A DNA stretch of 64,000 nucleotides, taken from positions 1,101,856 through 1,165,855 of the forward strand of contig OX442430.1 in assembly GCA_949361645.1 (NCBI GenBank). The letters run 5' to 3'. This document shows, one piece after another, positions 15,217-24,917 of this stretch. Below the pieces are notes generated by a model. That model had not been told where the DNA came from. It ran no database searches and worked only from the letters and a program-made list of their open reading frames with translations. The position numbers were made by a program, and so were the translations under genes. Position 1 is the first letter of the stretch. The number at the start of each line of letters is the position of its first letter. The stretch comes from Spongilla lacustris. Lineage: Eukaryota > Porifera > Demospongiae > Spongillida > Spongillidae.

Positions 15217-15277
<61 letters not shown>

Positions 15278-16472
15278 TGTTAATTGTGCATATTCAACCT
15301 GTAGTTATGTATAATTGAATCTTATAGCAATAACTGACCCTGCCAAGAATGTTATAATTTGATATGCCATTACTGTTTAAATATTAGGAGCATTGTGACC
15401 TTAATGCGAAGAATGCTCGTGAACAGACAGCTCTGCACTTAGCTCTGATGGCTGGGCATCTGGTGGTGGCAGAGCAGCTGGTTGGCTATGGTGCAGATAT
15501 AAATGCAGTAGACAAAGATGGAGATACTCCCCTCCATTATGCCTTTATGCTACGAAAAATGGAAGCACCATCAAACAATAACCCACAACTGCTAAAGGTA
15601 TACATAGTACATGTTACTGGCATAATATACTACATTTGTTCCTTTCCAATTCTTCAAGATTCAAGACAAACTCAAATCTCAAGCCAAGCTTCCATCAGAT
15701 GCTGGAACTGCCAGCAGAATCATTTGGGCATGTTTTATGATCCAAGAGGGTGCCAACATGGAGATTAGAAACAAGAAGGGAGAAGCAGTTATACAGTTGT
15801 GCCCAAATCAATACATTCCCACTCTTACCCAGTTCAAAGGAGTGAAAGGGTATGTTAACGTTCATGTATGAATGTTATTGTAGTGACCCTTGGCATCAAA
15901 CAATATTACCTGTCAATTATCCTTATATGGAAAATTTATACATTCAAATGTATGGAGTAATATATAAATATATAATTTCAAGGCTAACTGTTGCCTCAAT
16001 TACTTCTTTTTATACCACTAACTGGTCAACCTATCATCATTAATAAACCTCAGACGTGATTTGTAATATGGCTGATAAATGTTTATTTGTGACAGTGTAT
16101 ACACAATTTCTGCAATGACCTTATTTTAAGTATTGCAATTTATTGCTAAATTTAATTTGTACCATTGAAATGGTTCAGGTGCATTGGTAATCTGAGATAC
16201 GGTGGCCCCATATGAGCAGTGATGTGAGGGCAAAATGGGTCACAGCCAAGAAAAAATTATTACAAGCCAAGAGCAAAATTGAGTGGGCTGAGAGCAGACG
16301 TGTGAAATGGCGGTGACATGCATCACAACAGTGTGGTTTTGTTTAGATATGTTCATGGCATGCAGGGCTATTTTAGGCAGTGCAAGGTCATCCCAGTTCT
16401 CTTTTGTCTGAAAAGACAGGCGTGTGTGTACACACATATGCATATTGCACACACATGCACACACACATGCAC

Positions 16473-16510
<38 letters not shown>

Positions 16511-17008
16511 AGCCAAGCATGCCATGGACAAAACCACACTGTATTAAAATTGGAGAGAACAAGTCAAAGACAGTTTCTTCTTGAGATGCATGTCACATGC
16601 CATTGCCCCCACCCCCCCCCCCCCCCCCCCCCCAAGAAAAAAACTAAGTCTACACATTTGCTCTCAGCCCGTACTAATTTTGTTTTCTACATGTACTGGC
16701 TCATACCCACAATATTAAAGCATAGTACTTTGTGTGCTTTGAACCTATGTAGAACTGAATTGGTCGGTTTTATTGGCATCAAACAAGCATCAGAAACCCC
16801 ACAAACTAAAAGGTTGATGCAATTTTTTTCATTTATACCTTGTCACCATGAGGCTCAGTTAAGTAACCTTCACAACACACCAAACTGAGCAGCTGGTAAA
16901 CTTGGAGAGATTGGTTTGAAGAGATAGGTGAAGCTCTTGTGTCTTATTTTCTGTTGCAGATCATTTTATGGATGTTTGCGCCCCAAAAAACCCAGTCGAA
17001 TTGCAACT
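1366..17008 (+). CDS. MIB-like ankyrin-repeat module, 5' part of ankyrin-kinase gene
   Basis: Nine exons join in phase: 1366-1461, 1755-1862, 2568-2608, 2687-2846, 2896-3047, 5339-5465, 15388-15597, 15659-15849 and 16960-17008 (1134 bases, 378 codons). All have AG acceptors and GT donors. The start ATG at 1366 opens MAAKPEAWKLL. About nine ankyrin repeats are visible from motifs such as DGDTPLHLTAQR, RGTTPLMIAAAQGH, DGDTALHIAV, DDGYTMLHLAALSG, QTALHLALMAGH and DKDGDTPLHYAF. The last repeat is interrupted by an insert and followed by IRNKKGE then QLCP, the way the ankyrin region of Mind bomb (MIB1/MIB2) ubiquitin ligases ends. In MIB that region helps bind partners and is followed by RING fingers; here the next exons encode a kinase. 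No MIB/HERC2 or ZZ domain was seen upstream. The 9.9 kb intron after 5465 is swollen by transposons. Exons are inferred by eye; a small exon could be missed. Confidence 0.75.
1863..2567. other. Intron of ankyrin-kinase gene, no further feature
   Basis: AT-rich intronic DNA between the second and third ankyrin exons. Open frames in it lack similarity to any family I recognise. Confidence 0.5.
3421..3898 (+). pseudogene. LINE reverse-transcriptase C-terminal fragment
   Basis: The + frame reads FEILGSPIGDSTFCAKYV at about 3426-3480, passes a TAG near 3524, and continues with CVSFCKLVHLARFTPP, CTGVDTTNSSWEQAQL and RGGIGLRNLSDHSAA to a TAA at 3896. This order is typical of the region after the RT domain in non-LTR retrotransposons, where a Trp-x-QAxL segment is followed by GG(I/L)GLR and HSAA. 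It is a 5'-truncated dead copy in the intron between the exons at 2896-3047 and 5339-5465. No poly-A tail or target duplication was identified. Confidence 0.7.
3899..5338. other. Rest of the fifth intron, no gene seen
   Basis: AT-rich intronic DNA after the LINE fragment. Short open frames such as the one at 4968-5156 have no recognisable domain. Confidence 0.45.
5848..5880. repeat. Perfect 33-base palindrome
   Basis: Two 16-base arms (5848-5863, 5865-5880) starting ATGATCCAAGATGATG surround one base. An outer GGAAGCT/AGCTTCC pair is also present. It could extrude as a cruciform or be the core of a decayed foldback element. Confidence 0.75.
5990..6485 (-). pseudogene. Antisense gypsy-type gag relic
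   Basis: Read on the minus strand from 6485 downward, successive frames give MAKSSIPLPEIGVEDFGQNF, then VVAANKLEKEKELAVLPALL and RGKLVECYMYVSLED, then KTVKDFEGVLRKLFKEAYPE and LRQRFLTGLRSDI. The pattern of LPALLRGK followed by an L/F-rich QRFL-TGL segment is that of retrotransposon Gag capsid-like domains. At least two frameshifts separate the pieces. It is a different family from the two full gypsy copies in this window and lies antisense in the large ankyrin intron. Confidence 0.6.
7218..7316 (+). repeat. Left LTR of gypsy copy 1
   Basis: Direct repeat of 11159-11257 with few differences; TG...CA ends. It should carry the element's promoter, though no TATA box was obvious to me. Confidence 0.9.
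7342..11119 (+). pseudogene. Broken gag-pol of gypsy copy 1
   Basis: Segments in order: Gag capsid-like region 7342-7695, ended by TAA; a CCHC knuckle (C-x2-C-x4-H-x4-C) near 7900; aspartic protease 8077-8520 with DTGA and LLGRDWM; reverse transcriptase 8495-9640 in three pieces, with catalytic YLDD at about 9050; RNase H start with AADASS near 9490; HHCC integrase zinc finger 9930-10080; integrase core 10110-10500; and a 3' tail to 11119. Stops or frameshifts occur near 7695, 8743, 9028, 9680, 10107 and 10735. The integrase core keeps the DNGPQF aspartate, but the expected catalytic glutamate in the NGLAxRF motif is valine. The copy cannot be autonomous. Confidence 0.85.
11159..11257 (+). 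repeat. Right LTR of gypsy copy 1
   Basis: Matches 7218-7316, followed by the GTTAG target duplication. Confidence 0.9.
11354..12624. mobile_element. 1.27 kb foldback element with very long inverted arms
   Basis: The ends CAGTGGAGAT and ATCTCCACTG are flanked by TA on both sides (11352-11353, 12625-12626). The arms pair over several hundred bases: 11354-11740 with 12212-12624, including GAACCCGGGAAACCGTTCGG and its complement. Weaker pairing continues inward through a shared stretch containing GCATCGTTTGG. Near the centre, 12008-12060, TTGGGCATCGCTG pairs with CAGCGATGCCCAA. Almost the whole element can fold on itself. No transposase is encoded. The TA target and CAGT end fit a Tc1/mariner-type MITE. 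Confidence 0.85.
12770..13600 (-). pseudogene. Antisense gypsy pol relic (protease and RT)
   Basis: On the minus strand from 13600 down: LDTGADVTVIS (aspartic protease active site), LLHEPNSERLPGLF, then PGRPAIESLGL as at the end of retroviral-type proteases. Next is CSLFEGLGKLKWDYTIRLEE, the usual start of the RT. Further down come VDLTKLNETV and KLDANSGFLQIPL (RT blocks), then LQNAGVTLNKAKCKF after an internal loss. Frameshifts and deletions are plentiful. It belongs to another family than the two full copies and lies antisense in the large intron. Confidence 0.7.
13601..14760. other. Intronic DNA, no feature identified
   Basis: The short open frames here show no known domain; the sequence is AT-rich with a few scattered ACATGTA motifs. 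Part of the relic's upstream gag may be too decayed to recognise. Confidence 0.4.
14766..15276. repeat. TG microsatellite split by a MITE
   Basis: TG-rich tracts lie at 14766-14813 and 15220-15276, on both sides of the inverted-repeat element at 14815-15217. They are probably one original tract split by the insertion. Confidence 0.8.
14815..15217. mobile_element. 403-base foldback MITE with TA target
   Basis: Ends GCCTTGTCCCCAGGCCCTG and its complement are flanked by TA on both sides. The arms pair for about 150-190 bases with few mismatches, for example GGAATGGTTTCC-type segments near 14945 and 15080. It is a non-autonomous DNA element, with no coding sequence. Confidence 0.85.
15850..16959. 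other. Intron with CA repeat and poly-C run
   Basis: Intron between ankyrin exons 15659-15849 and 16960-17008. It carries a CA-rich tract (about 16430-16506) and a poly-C run (about 16611-16633). No gene was seen; open frames across the CA tract are low-complexity. Confidence 0.6.
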
Positions 17009-17367
17009 GTAAGTTGTTGAAAGTACCATCGTATTCAAAATTTCCTTTTAAACTTATTGATCTTACATAAACATTTACTTCACGTCCATACCAAAGTTAA
17101 GTTATTCAAGAGCAGTGAAAACAGCTATTGCCCTCACTCTGGTGTACATCTCATGCAACTAGATTATTAAATGATTGTCTTGTAAATTAAAATTTTGTTG
17201 CATAGTATTAAATGTGTGGTTTTCAAAATAGTCTATATTTATATTTATATCTTTTTGCAATGCCACAATTGCAAGTCGATATCCTTTAAGGATACTTGAT
17301 TTTTACTCGCAAATACATGTATGTAAACATGTTTTATTCAAGTACATTCATTTTCTAATTCCTTTAG

Positions 17368-19140
17368 GGATTCTTCTCTTCGCAACGTGAAGGTCTGGTC
17401 ATGTTAATATATGCTATTTGTTGAGGTTTTGTGTGTTTAAATTGCACAGGGGAGTGCAATGACATTGAACTGAAAGAGAAACTTGGAGAAGGAGGACAAG
17501 GTGCTGTGTACAAAGCTGTACTAAAGTCAAATGGAAAATTAATTGCCGTGAAGAAAATGAATGCAGCATGTCTAGATACTGAAGAAAAAGAGGTGAACAT
17601 AAATTTTTTTATACAGGTATCTTATTGCTTGGTTTTTCAGCTTTCTACTTTGAAGGGAATAAGACATAAAAACATTGTAGAGTTCTATGGTGTTACTAAG
17701 GATCCTGATGGAAGCATTTTGATATTAATGGGTATGGTTGTTTAAAACTAAAAACAATTTGAATTAAACTGTTTTTCTACAGAGCTTGCTGAAGATTCGT
17801 TGTACAATGCGGTTAAGAAGCTTACTCCTGATACTAGAAAAAGTATATATTGGGCCACACAAGTTGCACAAGGTGATGTCTGCTATATTGACAGATCAGA
17901 TTCTCCTGATATAGAGGTCTTTAAATAACTTAATGAACACAGTCCAATTTGATTGATTGAAACAAATCAGATTTGATAACAACATTACTTTGTATGGCTT
18001 TAAATTTCACTTTTTTTTACAAATATTAAGGGCAGGGTGATGAAGCACCTTTTCCATAATCACGCAAGGTTGGTTTGAAGTATGTTTGGAAGCCATGAAC
18101 AGCATAAATGAGAGCTATAAAAGATGGCTGCAGTAGTACATGCAGGTTTGAGTTGTCCATCTTTCAGTCATTGGTTGACAAGTGTCAAAATGTATATGAA
18201 TCACAAGGGTCTAGTGTGAGTGCACCTTGACAAGGTCAAATCGATCGTATGTCCAGCACGATAAGAAAAGAGGGAGGAGCCTTAAAATTGGCAATGGGTG
18301 TGTATAATCATTTCACTGTGCCAACAAATAATACTTTGCAGGAATGCGCTATCTTCACTATGATGCCCCTGAGACTATACTTCATGGAGATTTAAAGTCC
18401 CTCAATGGTTAGTATTTTGTTTTCCATTGAAAGAGTACTAAAATTGGTACCAAATTGTTTATAGTGCTTTCATTTCCTGGTGATGTTGTCAAAGTAAGGG
18501 CAAATGTTTCGTTGCACAGCTTCCTATGTATTAACAATATGAAATCATCAGATCAGTGATTTTGGCTGTGCAAAAGTATTCAAAGTAACACATGCAACAA
18601 GAACTGCCATTAGTCTTTTGTGGTCAGCACCAGAGGTTTGTGAACATTACGGCTTTCTACTATTGACCATTTCCCTCTTACATTTGTAGCTTTTTGATGA
18701 TACACAAAAACCTAACCTTGCTTGTGATGTTTACTCATTTGGCATACTGCTTTGGGAAATGGTGACCCACAAGGTGCCATATGATGGCATGAGCCTTGCA
18801 GCAATTTATTCCAAAGTAGTAAAGGAGAACAAGGTATTATTATTATTTACTTGTAATAAGCTTTTCAACACTGTATATTTCTTCAGCGTCCTGATATTCC
18901 ATCATCATGCCCTGAATTCCTATCAGCTCTGATGAAACAGTGCTGGGACAGTGATCCCAAGGTATAGAAATGCTGCATAAAATCATAATTACATTTATAT
19001 GATGTGGCACTCAGAAACGACCTACATTTAAGCAAGTTCTCCAGGTATTGGAAGACAAAGAAATTAAGGTATGGAAGTTATGGACATTCTTATACGGTAC
19101 AGCACTAAGTACTAAATTTGAGCTTCCCAAAGATGAATAA
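17368..19140 (+). CDS. First TKL-like protein kinase domain of ankyrin-kinase gene
   Basis: Exons 17450-17592, 17641-17731, 17783-17872, 18342-18407, 18465-18493, 18552-18635, 18690-18833, 18887-18961 and 19015-19068 are phase-compatible. The first needs an upstream exon ending in phase 1. A microexon at 17368-17392 (or to 17386) supplies it and links to 17008; another candidate lies near 17110-17140. Visible kinase motifs are the glycine loop LGEGGQGAVYKA, VAIK-type lysine in LIAVKKM, catalytic loop ILHGDLKSLNVL, DFG in ISDFGCAK, APE in WSAPE, DVYSFGILLWEM, and the final RPTFKQVL. The set resembles mixed-lineage or other TKL serine/threonine kinases. The HRD arginine is glycine, but the catalytic Asp, Lys and Asn remain, so activity is plausible. 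Reading through the last donor reaches a TAA at 19138-19140, giving a possible short isoform. Confidence 0.85.
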
Positions 19141-19242
19141 TTGGTCAATCTGTTCACGCATTGCATAATATCTCATAGCACAATATGTCATTGACCTTGA
19201 ATGGTATCACAAGGAACTGACGTGATTACTGCATTTATGTAT

Positions 19243-19360
19243 CAGGACCTACTAACGTAGGTCCTATGTAGGATTTGAAGTGTGATGAATAAAATTAGCA
19301 AAATACCTGATTCCACTATTGTTGATGTGCCATAGAATCAGTTGGACTGTAGCGAGCGTA
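19243..19360 (+). repeat. Dispersed repeat, copy 1
   Basis: Begins ATCAGGACCTACTAACGTAG and ends near TAGCGAGCG. A diverged direct copy occurs at about 43453-43566. Family unknown. An AATAAA inside this copy (19288-19293) could serve the short kinase-1 isoform. Confidence 0.6.
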
Positions 19361-20273
19361 TGTAATAACTTTATGACATGGCTTGTGCTGTAGTCCTTCT
19401 CACATAAAGACCAAAAACATTTCTCTTGGGTTTTTATATCATGTGAAACACATTCCTGTGTCATTAGCCAGTTAGTTTGAACCACAACTCTTTTCCTACT
19501 GGGCCACCATAGCTAGCATAATATTAGCTGCAAGTTTATGAACTGCTATAACTTCTGAACGGTTTATTGTATTGAATTTCTATTTTCAACACTTCATACT
19601 ACAACATTTTTGTAATGGTAAAACACATTTAGGGGTCTTGCACTTACTCCAAGTTATGAGTATTGCAATGTCCGATACTCTACTGGGTTCAAACCTGCCA
19701 TAAATTTCGGGCAGGAATAATCAAATTCGGTTTGTATGTAGAGAAGTACCTTAGCTATTGGATTGTTTTGTTTGTTAATTTACTCATTCGATACAATGAA
19801 CAAACTATGACACGCTTTCATGCACAATTTGCACGTCCCGTTCAGTGTATTGATTATATCATTGGCGTGAATAAAGCGGGAAATGTGCATGTAGTTTGTA
19901 TTTTGTTCAACTGTATCTCCGTAACAGATGCCTAAACAAGCAGAACAGGTACCGGACCTCTCTACCAACCAATTTGATTACTCTTGCCAAATTTTATGGC
20001 AGTCGGTGGTGTATTGGACGTTGCAATACTGGCATGGAGCTAGTGCAAGACCACAAAATGTATTTTACCATAGGGAAAATAGGAATTCTATAACTCTAAA
20101 TGTTCAGACATTATAGAAATTCAAACTTAGAGCATTTTAATAATACATTTTAATAATACAAATGTGGGGCCATTTATCCCTGTTATATCTATGGGTTGAA
20201 TTTCATGAACGCATCATAATCTTATTGGTAAATTATTAAAACCACCATTCATGATGTTATCTCACATATACAG
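19361..20273. other. Intron or 3' region after kinase 1, no gene seen
   Basis: AT-rich DNA with a segment resembling old repeats (around 19540-19620, CTGAACGGTTTATTG). Overlapping short frames at 19663-20116 lack family features. Confidence 0.4.
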
Positions 20274-20355
20274 ACACCTACTAGCAACCTCACATCCATT
20301 GCATATAAAGGTATGACATACTAACAGATACATGTGACTGATTTTAGGTATTTAA
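20274..20355 (+). CDS. Candidate linker or alternative terminal exon
   Basis: Bases 20274-20310 follow a CAG acceptor and precede a GTATGA donor. They continue the kinase-1 frame (phase 0 after 19068) as TPTSNLTSIAYK and end in phase 1, exactly the phase needed by the first exon of kinase 2 at 28651. If it instead splices to the nearby AG at 20347, the frame closes at TAA 20353-20355, with AATAAA at 20364-20369. This exon could therefore either end a one-kinase isoform or connect the two kinases. Being only 37 bases and unlike any known family, it rests on splice signals and phase alone. Confidence 0.4.
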
Positions 20356-21689
20356 GTAAGCAAAATAAAGAACTTTTAATCACTGAACTTGGCCCATATT
20401 GGATCCGAATGTTTTATGGGAGTTCATTGATCAGTTTAGTTATGATGGAGGCCTAAAACTATTGCAGCATGTTGTAGTGTCACTGTCAAGGTTTGGTATA
20501 TTCTAAAGGTTATAAGTGCTTTCAGTTAAACAAAGTTTATACACGTACATGTACGCATGGATTGCCATTTAGTACATGTTATTATATTCGATTGCTTCAC
20601 CATATAGCTCTATAAAGTTGCATAAGAATGTGCTTAATTAAGGGATGCGAATATAGCATTGTTGTTTTTATTTTTATGACCTGTACTCTACTTTTCACTT
20701 GTATAAAAATATTAGATTATCGAGCATATAGGATCTTGAAATAAACTAACCCGTGTTTAAAAGGATTACTGTGAATTGTATAGTTTACTTCAAAATCTCT
20801 CAGTTTTGTGGTTTCTTGAGAGTTGAGATCATTAGCAGTGCACTTTAAGAGAACAAAGAGTCATTACTGTTCGCTTACCTAGTACCACCTTGCTGTCATC
20901 TACTTCAGATAGCATGTGGAGATAGTAAAAATTTTCAATATTAAAGTTTGCCAATCGTACTCAGGGTGGTTAAGGCAAGCTACACCATGGATTGAGACCT
21001 ATAAAACCAATTTTTTCATGGCTCATTTTTCCTTATCATAATGATGGATGTTTGTATTTTATGTTTCTGATGTTCAACCAATCATTATGGATTACATTAT
21101 AATATGTATTATCATAGCAACAAGTAAGTGCGGCCAGTAATGAACAAATTCATATAAATTTGACTGTAAAACCAAAATCCAGATAGTGAAAAGTGGTTTT
21201 TATTAGATCAAATTTGCCCTATAGTAAAGGGATAGAATACATGCAGCATGTACTGCTAGGGCCAATTATGCCTCACAGAAGTTGTGGGAGTATATGCATA
21301 AAATTTGTATGTAGAACAACTTCGTGAACATTTGCCAAGTAGCCATATTATTCAAGCCCTTTGGCCCTGGTAAATAAACATAGTCTATGGACCGTATTAC
21401 TGTACGTATTAAAAAATAAACAATGTGAAAAACATTGGAAAAATGTGCAAACGTAAATGATAGCACATTGTAACTCCGCATGTGGCCAAAAATAATTTCA
21501 ATTGACGTAACAGCTCGCAACAACTATTGAAACTACGGCTTGTCAATTCAGACAGATGGTCAGTCTTGTTTGTGTATTTAGCTCCAGCAGCATTTTAGAC
21601 ATTTGAGGATGTACAGTACTGCATGTCTTCTACACGCCTGGTCCGCAACATTATAAAATCGTAGCATAGTGCCGGTGTTTCGCTGGAGG
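20356..21689. other. Intronic DNA between the kinase cassettes, no feature
   Basis: AT-rich; nothing recognisable apart from AATAAA at 20364-20369. Confidence 0.4.
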
Positions 21690-21736
21690 TGGCCCGACCT
21701 TCGTATTTGGTGGTACCAAACGCGAAGGTCGGGCCA
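21690..21736. repeat. 47-base hairpin
   Basis: TGGCCCGACCTTCG pairs with CGAAGGTCGGGCCA, and inside it TTTGG pairs with CCAAA around TGGTA. The GC-rich stem stands out from AT-rich surroundings. It may be an RNA hairpin or the remnant of a foldback element. Confidence 0.7.
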
Positions 21737-22138
21737 TGCCCAACTGATTTCACCCCAGGCTCGCCCTAGCTAAGGCAACATGTAGATCCATACACGTATG
21801 TAGGGCTTCTGTGACATCGACCACAACATATCATGGCGCTATGGCATGCACAAATAATGAAATTTAATATAGCAATATGAACAGCAGCTTGTCTCAGTGA
21901 TTAGCAATTGAAAATGACATGGTCTATACATAGAATAATAAGTTTACCTTCTTCCCCACACACACACACACACCTAGGTGCTTATAAAACCACTCCCATA
22001 TGCACAATGATAGGTACCATTACATCTTTGCACACATACACACTCCTCACTGGTACCATTGCACCACTGTACCATCATACCCACTCCCACCACCTCCACT
22101 TCCACATGGGAAGCAAGGAACTTCTTCCATTTTGTGTG

Positions 22139-22652
22139 GGTGTGAGTAGGGAGTGTGTGTAGAGTGGGTGGGTGTGAGTGAGTGTTGGGTGGGTATGAGT
22201 GTGTGTGTAATGTTGGTGTATTGGTGGGTGTGAGTGTGTAGAGTGGGTGGGTATGAGTGAGTGTGCATAGAGTGGGTGGGTGTGAGGGAGTGTGTGTAGA
22301 GTGGGTGGGTATGAGTGAGTGTGCGTGTAGTGTTGGTGTGTTGGTGGGTGTGAGTGTGTAGAGTGGGTGGGTGTGAGGGAATGTGTGTAGGGTGGGTGGG
22401 TGTGAGGGAATGTGTGTAGAGTGGGTGGGTGTGAGTGAGTGTGCATAGAGTGGGTGTGAGGGAGAGTGCGTAGAGTGGGTGGGTGTGAGGGAGTGCATGT
22501 AGAGTGGGTGGGTGTGAGTGTGTGTAGAGTGGGTGGGTGTGAGTGTGTGCATAGAGTGGGTGGGTATGAGGGAGAGTGTATAGAGTGGGTGGGTGTGAGG
22601 GAGTGTGTGTAGAGTGGGGAGTGTGCATAGACTGGGTGGGTGTGAGTGAATG
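22139..22652 (+). repeat. G/T-rich minisatellite
   Basis: Irregular units of about 26-30 bases built on GTGTAGAGTGGGTGGGTGTG. Long minus-strand frames rich in His, Pro and Thr that cover it arise from the repeat and are not genes. Confidence 0.9.
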
Positions 22653-24404
22653 TGGTGGATGTGCAGAATGGGTGCATCTACAACAGAAGAGTATGTGTAC
22701 AAGGGGTATGTAGATTAGATGTGTGTATGACAAAGGATTTCACAGGTACCATCACACCACTCCCATCTGTGTTACATTATGCATGTGTGGTGTTTAAATA
22801 TATGCATACGGTGTAGTGTCCATGGCACATGCATGCCGGCACATACAATGCACAGTAAACATACAATGCAAGCAACCATGATTACACACTCACATCATGT
22901 ATATACAGCAACACATAGCATGGGTGTTACGTATGCCTGGGGCATTGTGTTGTCCATTGTGTTGTGAGTGATGTTCTGTGTGCTGTTGTGTTGTACAGGG
23001 CTGTGGGTTTGGGTAGAGTACTAGTACATTTTACTGATGAGCACCGGACTATGCTCAACATAAATAAATAGACACGTACTTACCAGCAGCATTCAGAAAC
23101 CACTTGCACCATTATGAACAGCGCAGCAAAGCCAGAAGAGAGATGTATAGTGATCGAAACAATACAACTAACGACTGGCTGGGTCATGGTTTAGGTGGAG
23201 CAGACACCTCAGAATTCTTCCACTTCACCAGGGCCATCGAGAGCTGGCACGGGCCCTGGGGCTATATAGTCCTTCCGGGCCCCATTAATGGTCCCCATTG
23301 GGAAGGGTGCGGTAGATATAAAACATCATACAGTGGGAAAATATATTGCTTTTGTGTATTGGGTTATAAACTATTCATTTATTGTTAGTTGATGTGGCGA
23401 AAATTGTCGGTATGATTATGTAACATTATATGCCTACATGTGTATGTTACATGCAAGGCATGGATTTGCGCAATCTAGGGATTGTCCGGGTAACAAATAA
23501 TATAAATACATAATCAATAACATGCGTTTGCAGTACAAAAAAGCCCTATGCTTGCATAGTGTGCAAATACATCTGTTCTCTACTTGGCACAGTGAACTGC
23601 GCCATGGTTCTGAACACTTGAAAATGAGGCAAGGTTCATCACGTCTTGATGAGCAGGTCCTTCGTGCTCCCTTTGTACTGCTGCTTGGCGGGCCTTCAAT
23701 AATGCTACCAAATATGACATTTCCCCTGAGAAATCACTTTTTCCTCACCATCAGCAGAAATATATGGAGACAAATTATTACATCAAGATTTTCATTGACC
23801 TTGCATGTATAAATTACTTGCTTCCATTAAATTTCATTTACATGTAGCCAATCAGCCCAAAACTAATTTCCATTGATTAAAATGATGAACTATCATTTTA
23901 TCTCATTCCTAGCTTTGATGAAGCCTAAACATTTCAAAGTTATTTGACTTTTGGTAGGGTCGCTGTTCTCTATCTGTTACAGCCCTTTCCTTTCTTTTCT
24001 GCCTCCCGGAATTGAGCTTGTACATTCTAGAGAATGGATTTAGCGAAATTATATATAGTACATGAATTGTACATTCTATTCCGCATACAATTTTATTCTG
24101 CTTGTGCAATGATCAAAACAAAAAACATCAATCACACAAACAAAAAAAAGTGACCAGCCGGACGGCCCGGGCCCCATGTTTAACGACGGGCACCAGTGTC
24201 AGCAGCCCCCCTGCTCTCGGTGGGTCGAGGACAGAGTCAGCTAGCTATAGCTACATGTAGCTACGAGGCAATAAGTAATCTTACATTTTCAAATAATGCG
24301 CACGCGCAGTGGGCATTATCCTTACTTAGCTACTTGAATTGGCACCGTGCAAGTGACATGTTGTTTACATGTTGTCAACATATATTGCAGGTGTAGCTTG
24401 CCTT
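22653..24404. other. Intronic DNA, no gene recognised
   Basis: Contains open frames at 23104-23388 and 23522-23812 without known motifs. A GC-rich island near 23215-23310 and 24145-24240 differs from the AT-rich surroundings and may be part of unnamed repeats. Confidence 0.35.
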
Positions 24405-24518
24405 TGTAGTATGTGAGATGCCATGTTCCTACGCATGTGCTGTTTATAGATAGAATAGCTTGTATGGCCTGTTTGAGTTTACTCTGATTGTGGCTAAAGA
24501 TATTACATTGGTGACGAA

Positions 24519-24917
24519 GGCCTCATCCAAGAATTGCCCAAATTCACAATGTGAAGCCAGTCTTCTCAGTTTTACCAGGAACTCCAATACTGACTCCAGA
24601 TGTCTGATGACTCTGATCTCTTCTATAAAACAGAAACCTCTCTGCTATGACCAATGGCTTTGGATCATTGTGTGCTTTTAATAGCGTTTTCAGTTCCGCA
24701 AAGGACTTATCCTTTGGCTGGGCAGGTGCTACTAGACTCCTTAGCACTGCGTATGTCTTTGCGCCAATCACACTCAGAAAGATAGCCACCTTTTTTTCAG
24801 CTGCATTATCGTTGGCTCCGAAGTAAAGCTCCACTCGCTCGAGGTACGCCGAGATACGCTCATCTTCAACCACAAACTCTGAAATATGGCCAAATGTAGG
24901 CATCTTTCAATCCCACC
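24519..24917 (-). pseudogene. Inverted gag segment of gypsy copy 2
   Basis: The gag start that lies on the + strand in copy 1 (7342 onward, MPTFGHISEF) is here on the minus strand from 24903 down. Both breakpoints match copy 1 to within a few bases: the sequence before and after resumes at the expected places (GACGAA to the left, TTGCGGGATAG to the right). This is a simple inversion in place, without obvious loss. Confidence 0.85.

Noticed and set aside
21974..22733. Three overlapping long minus-strand ORFs
   Set aside because: All three frames are open because of the GTGTAGAGTGGG minisatellite; composition artefact.
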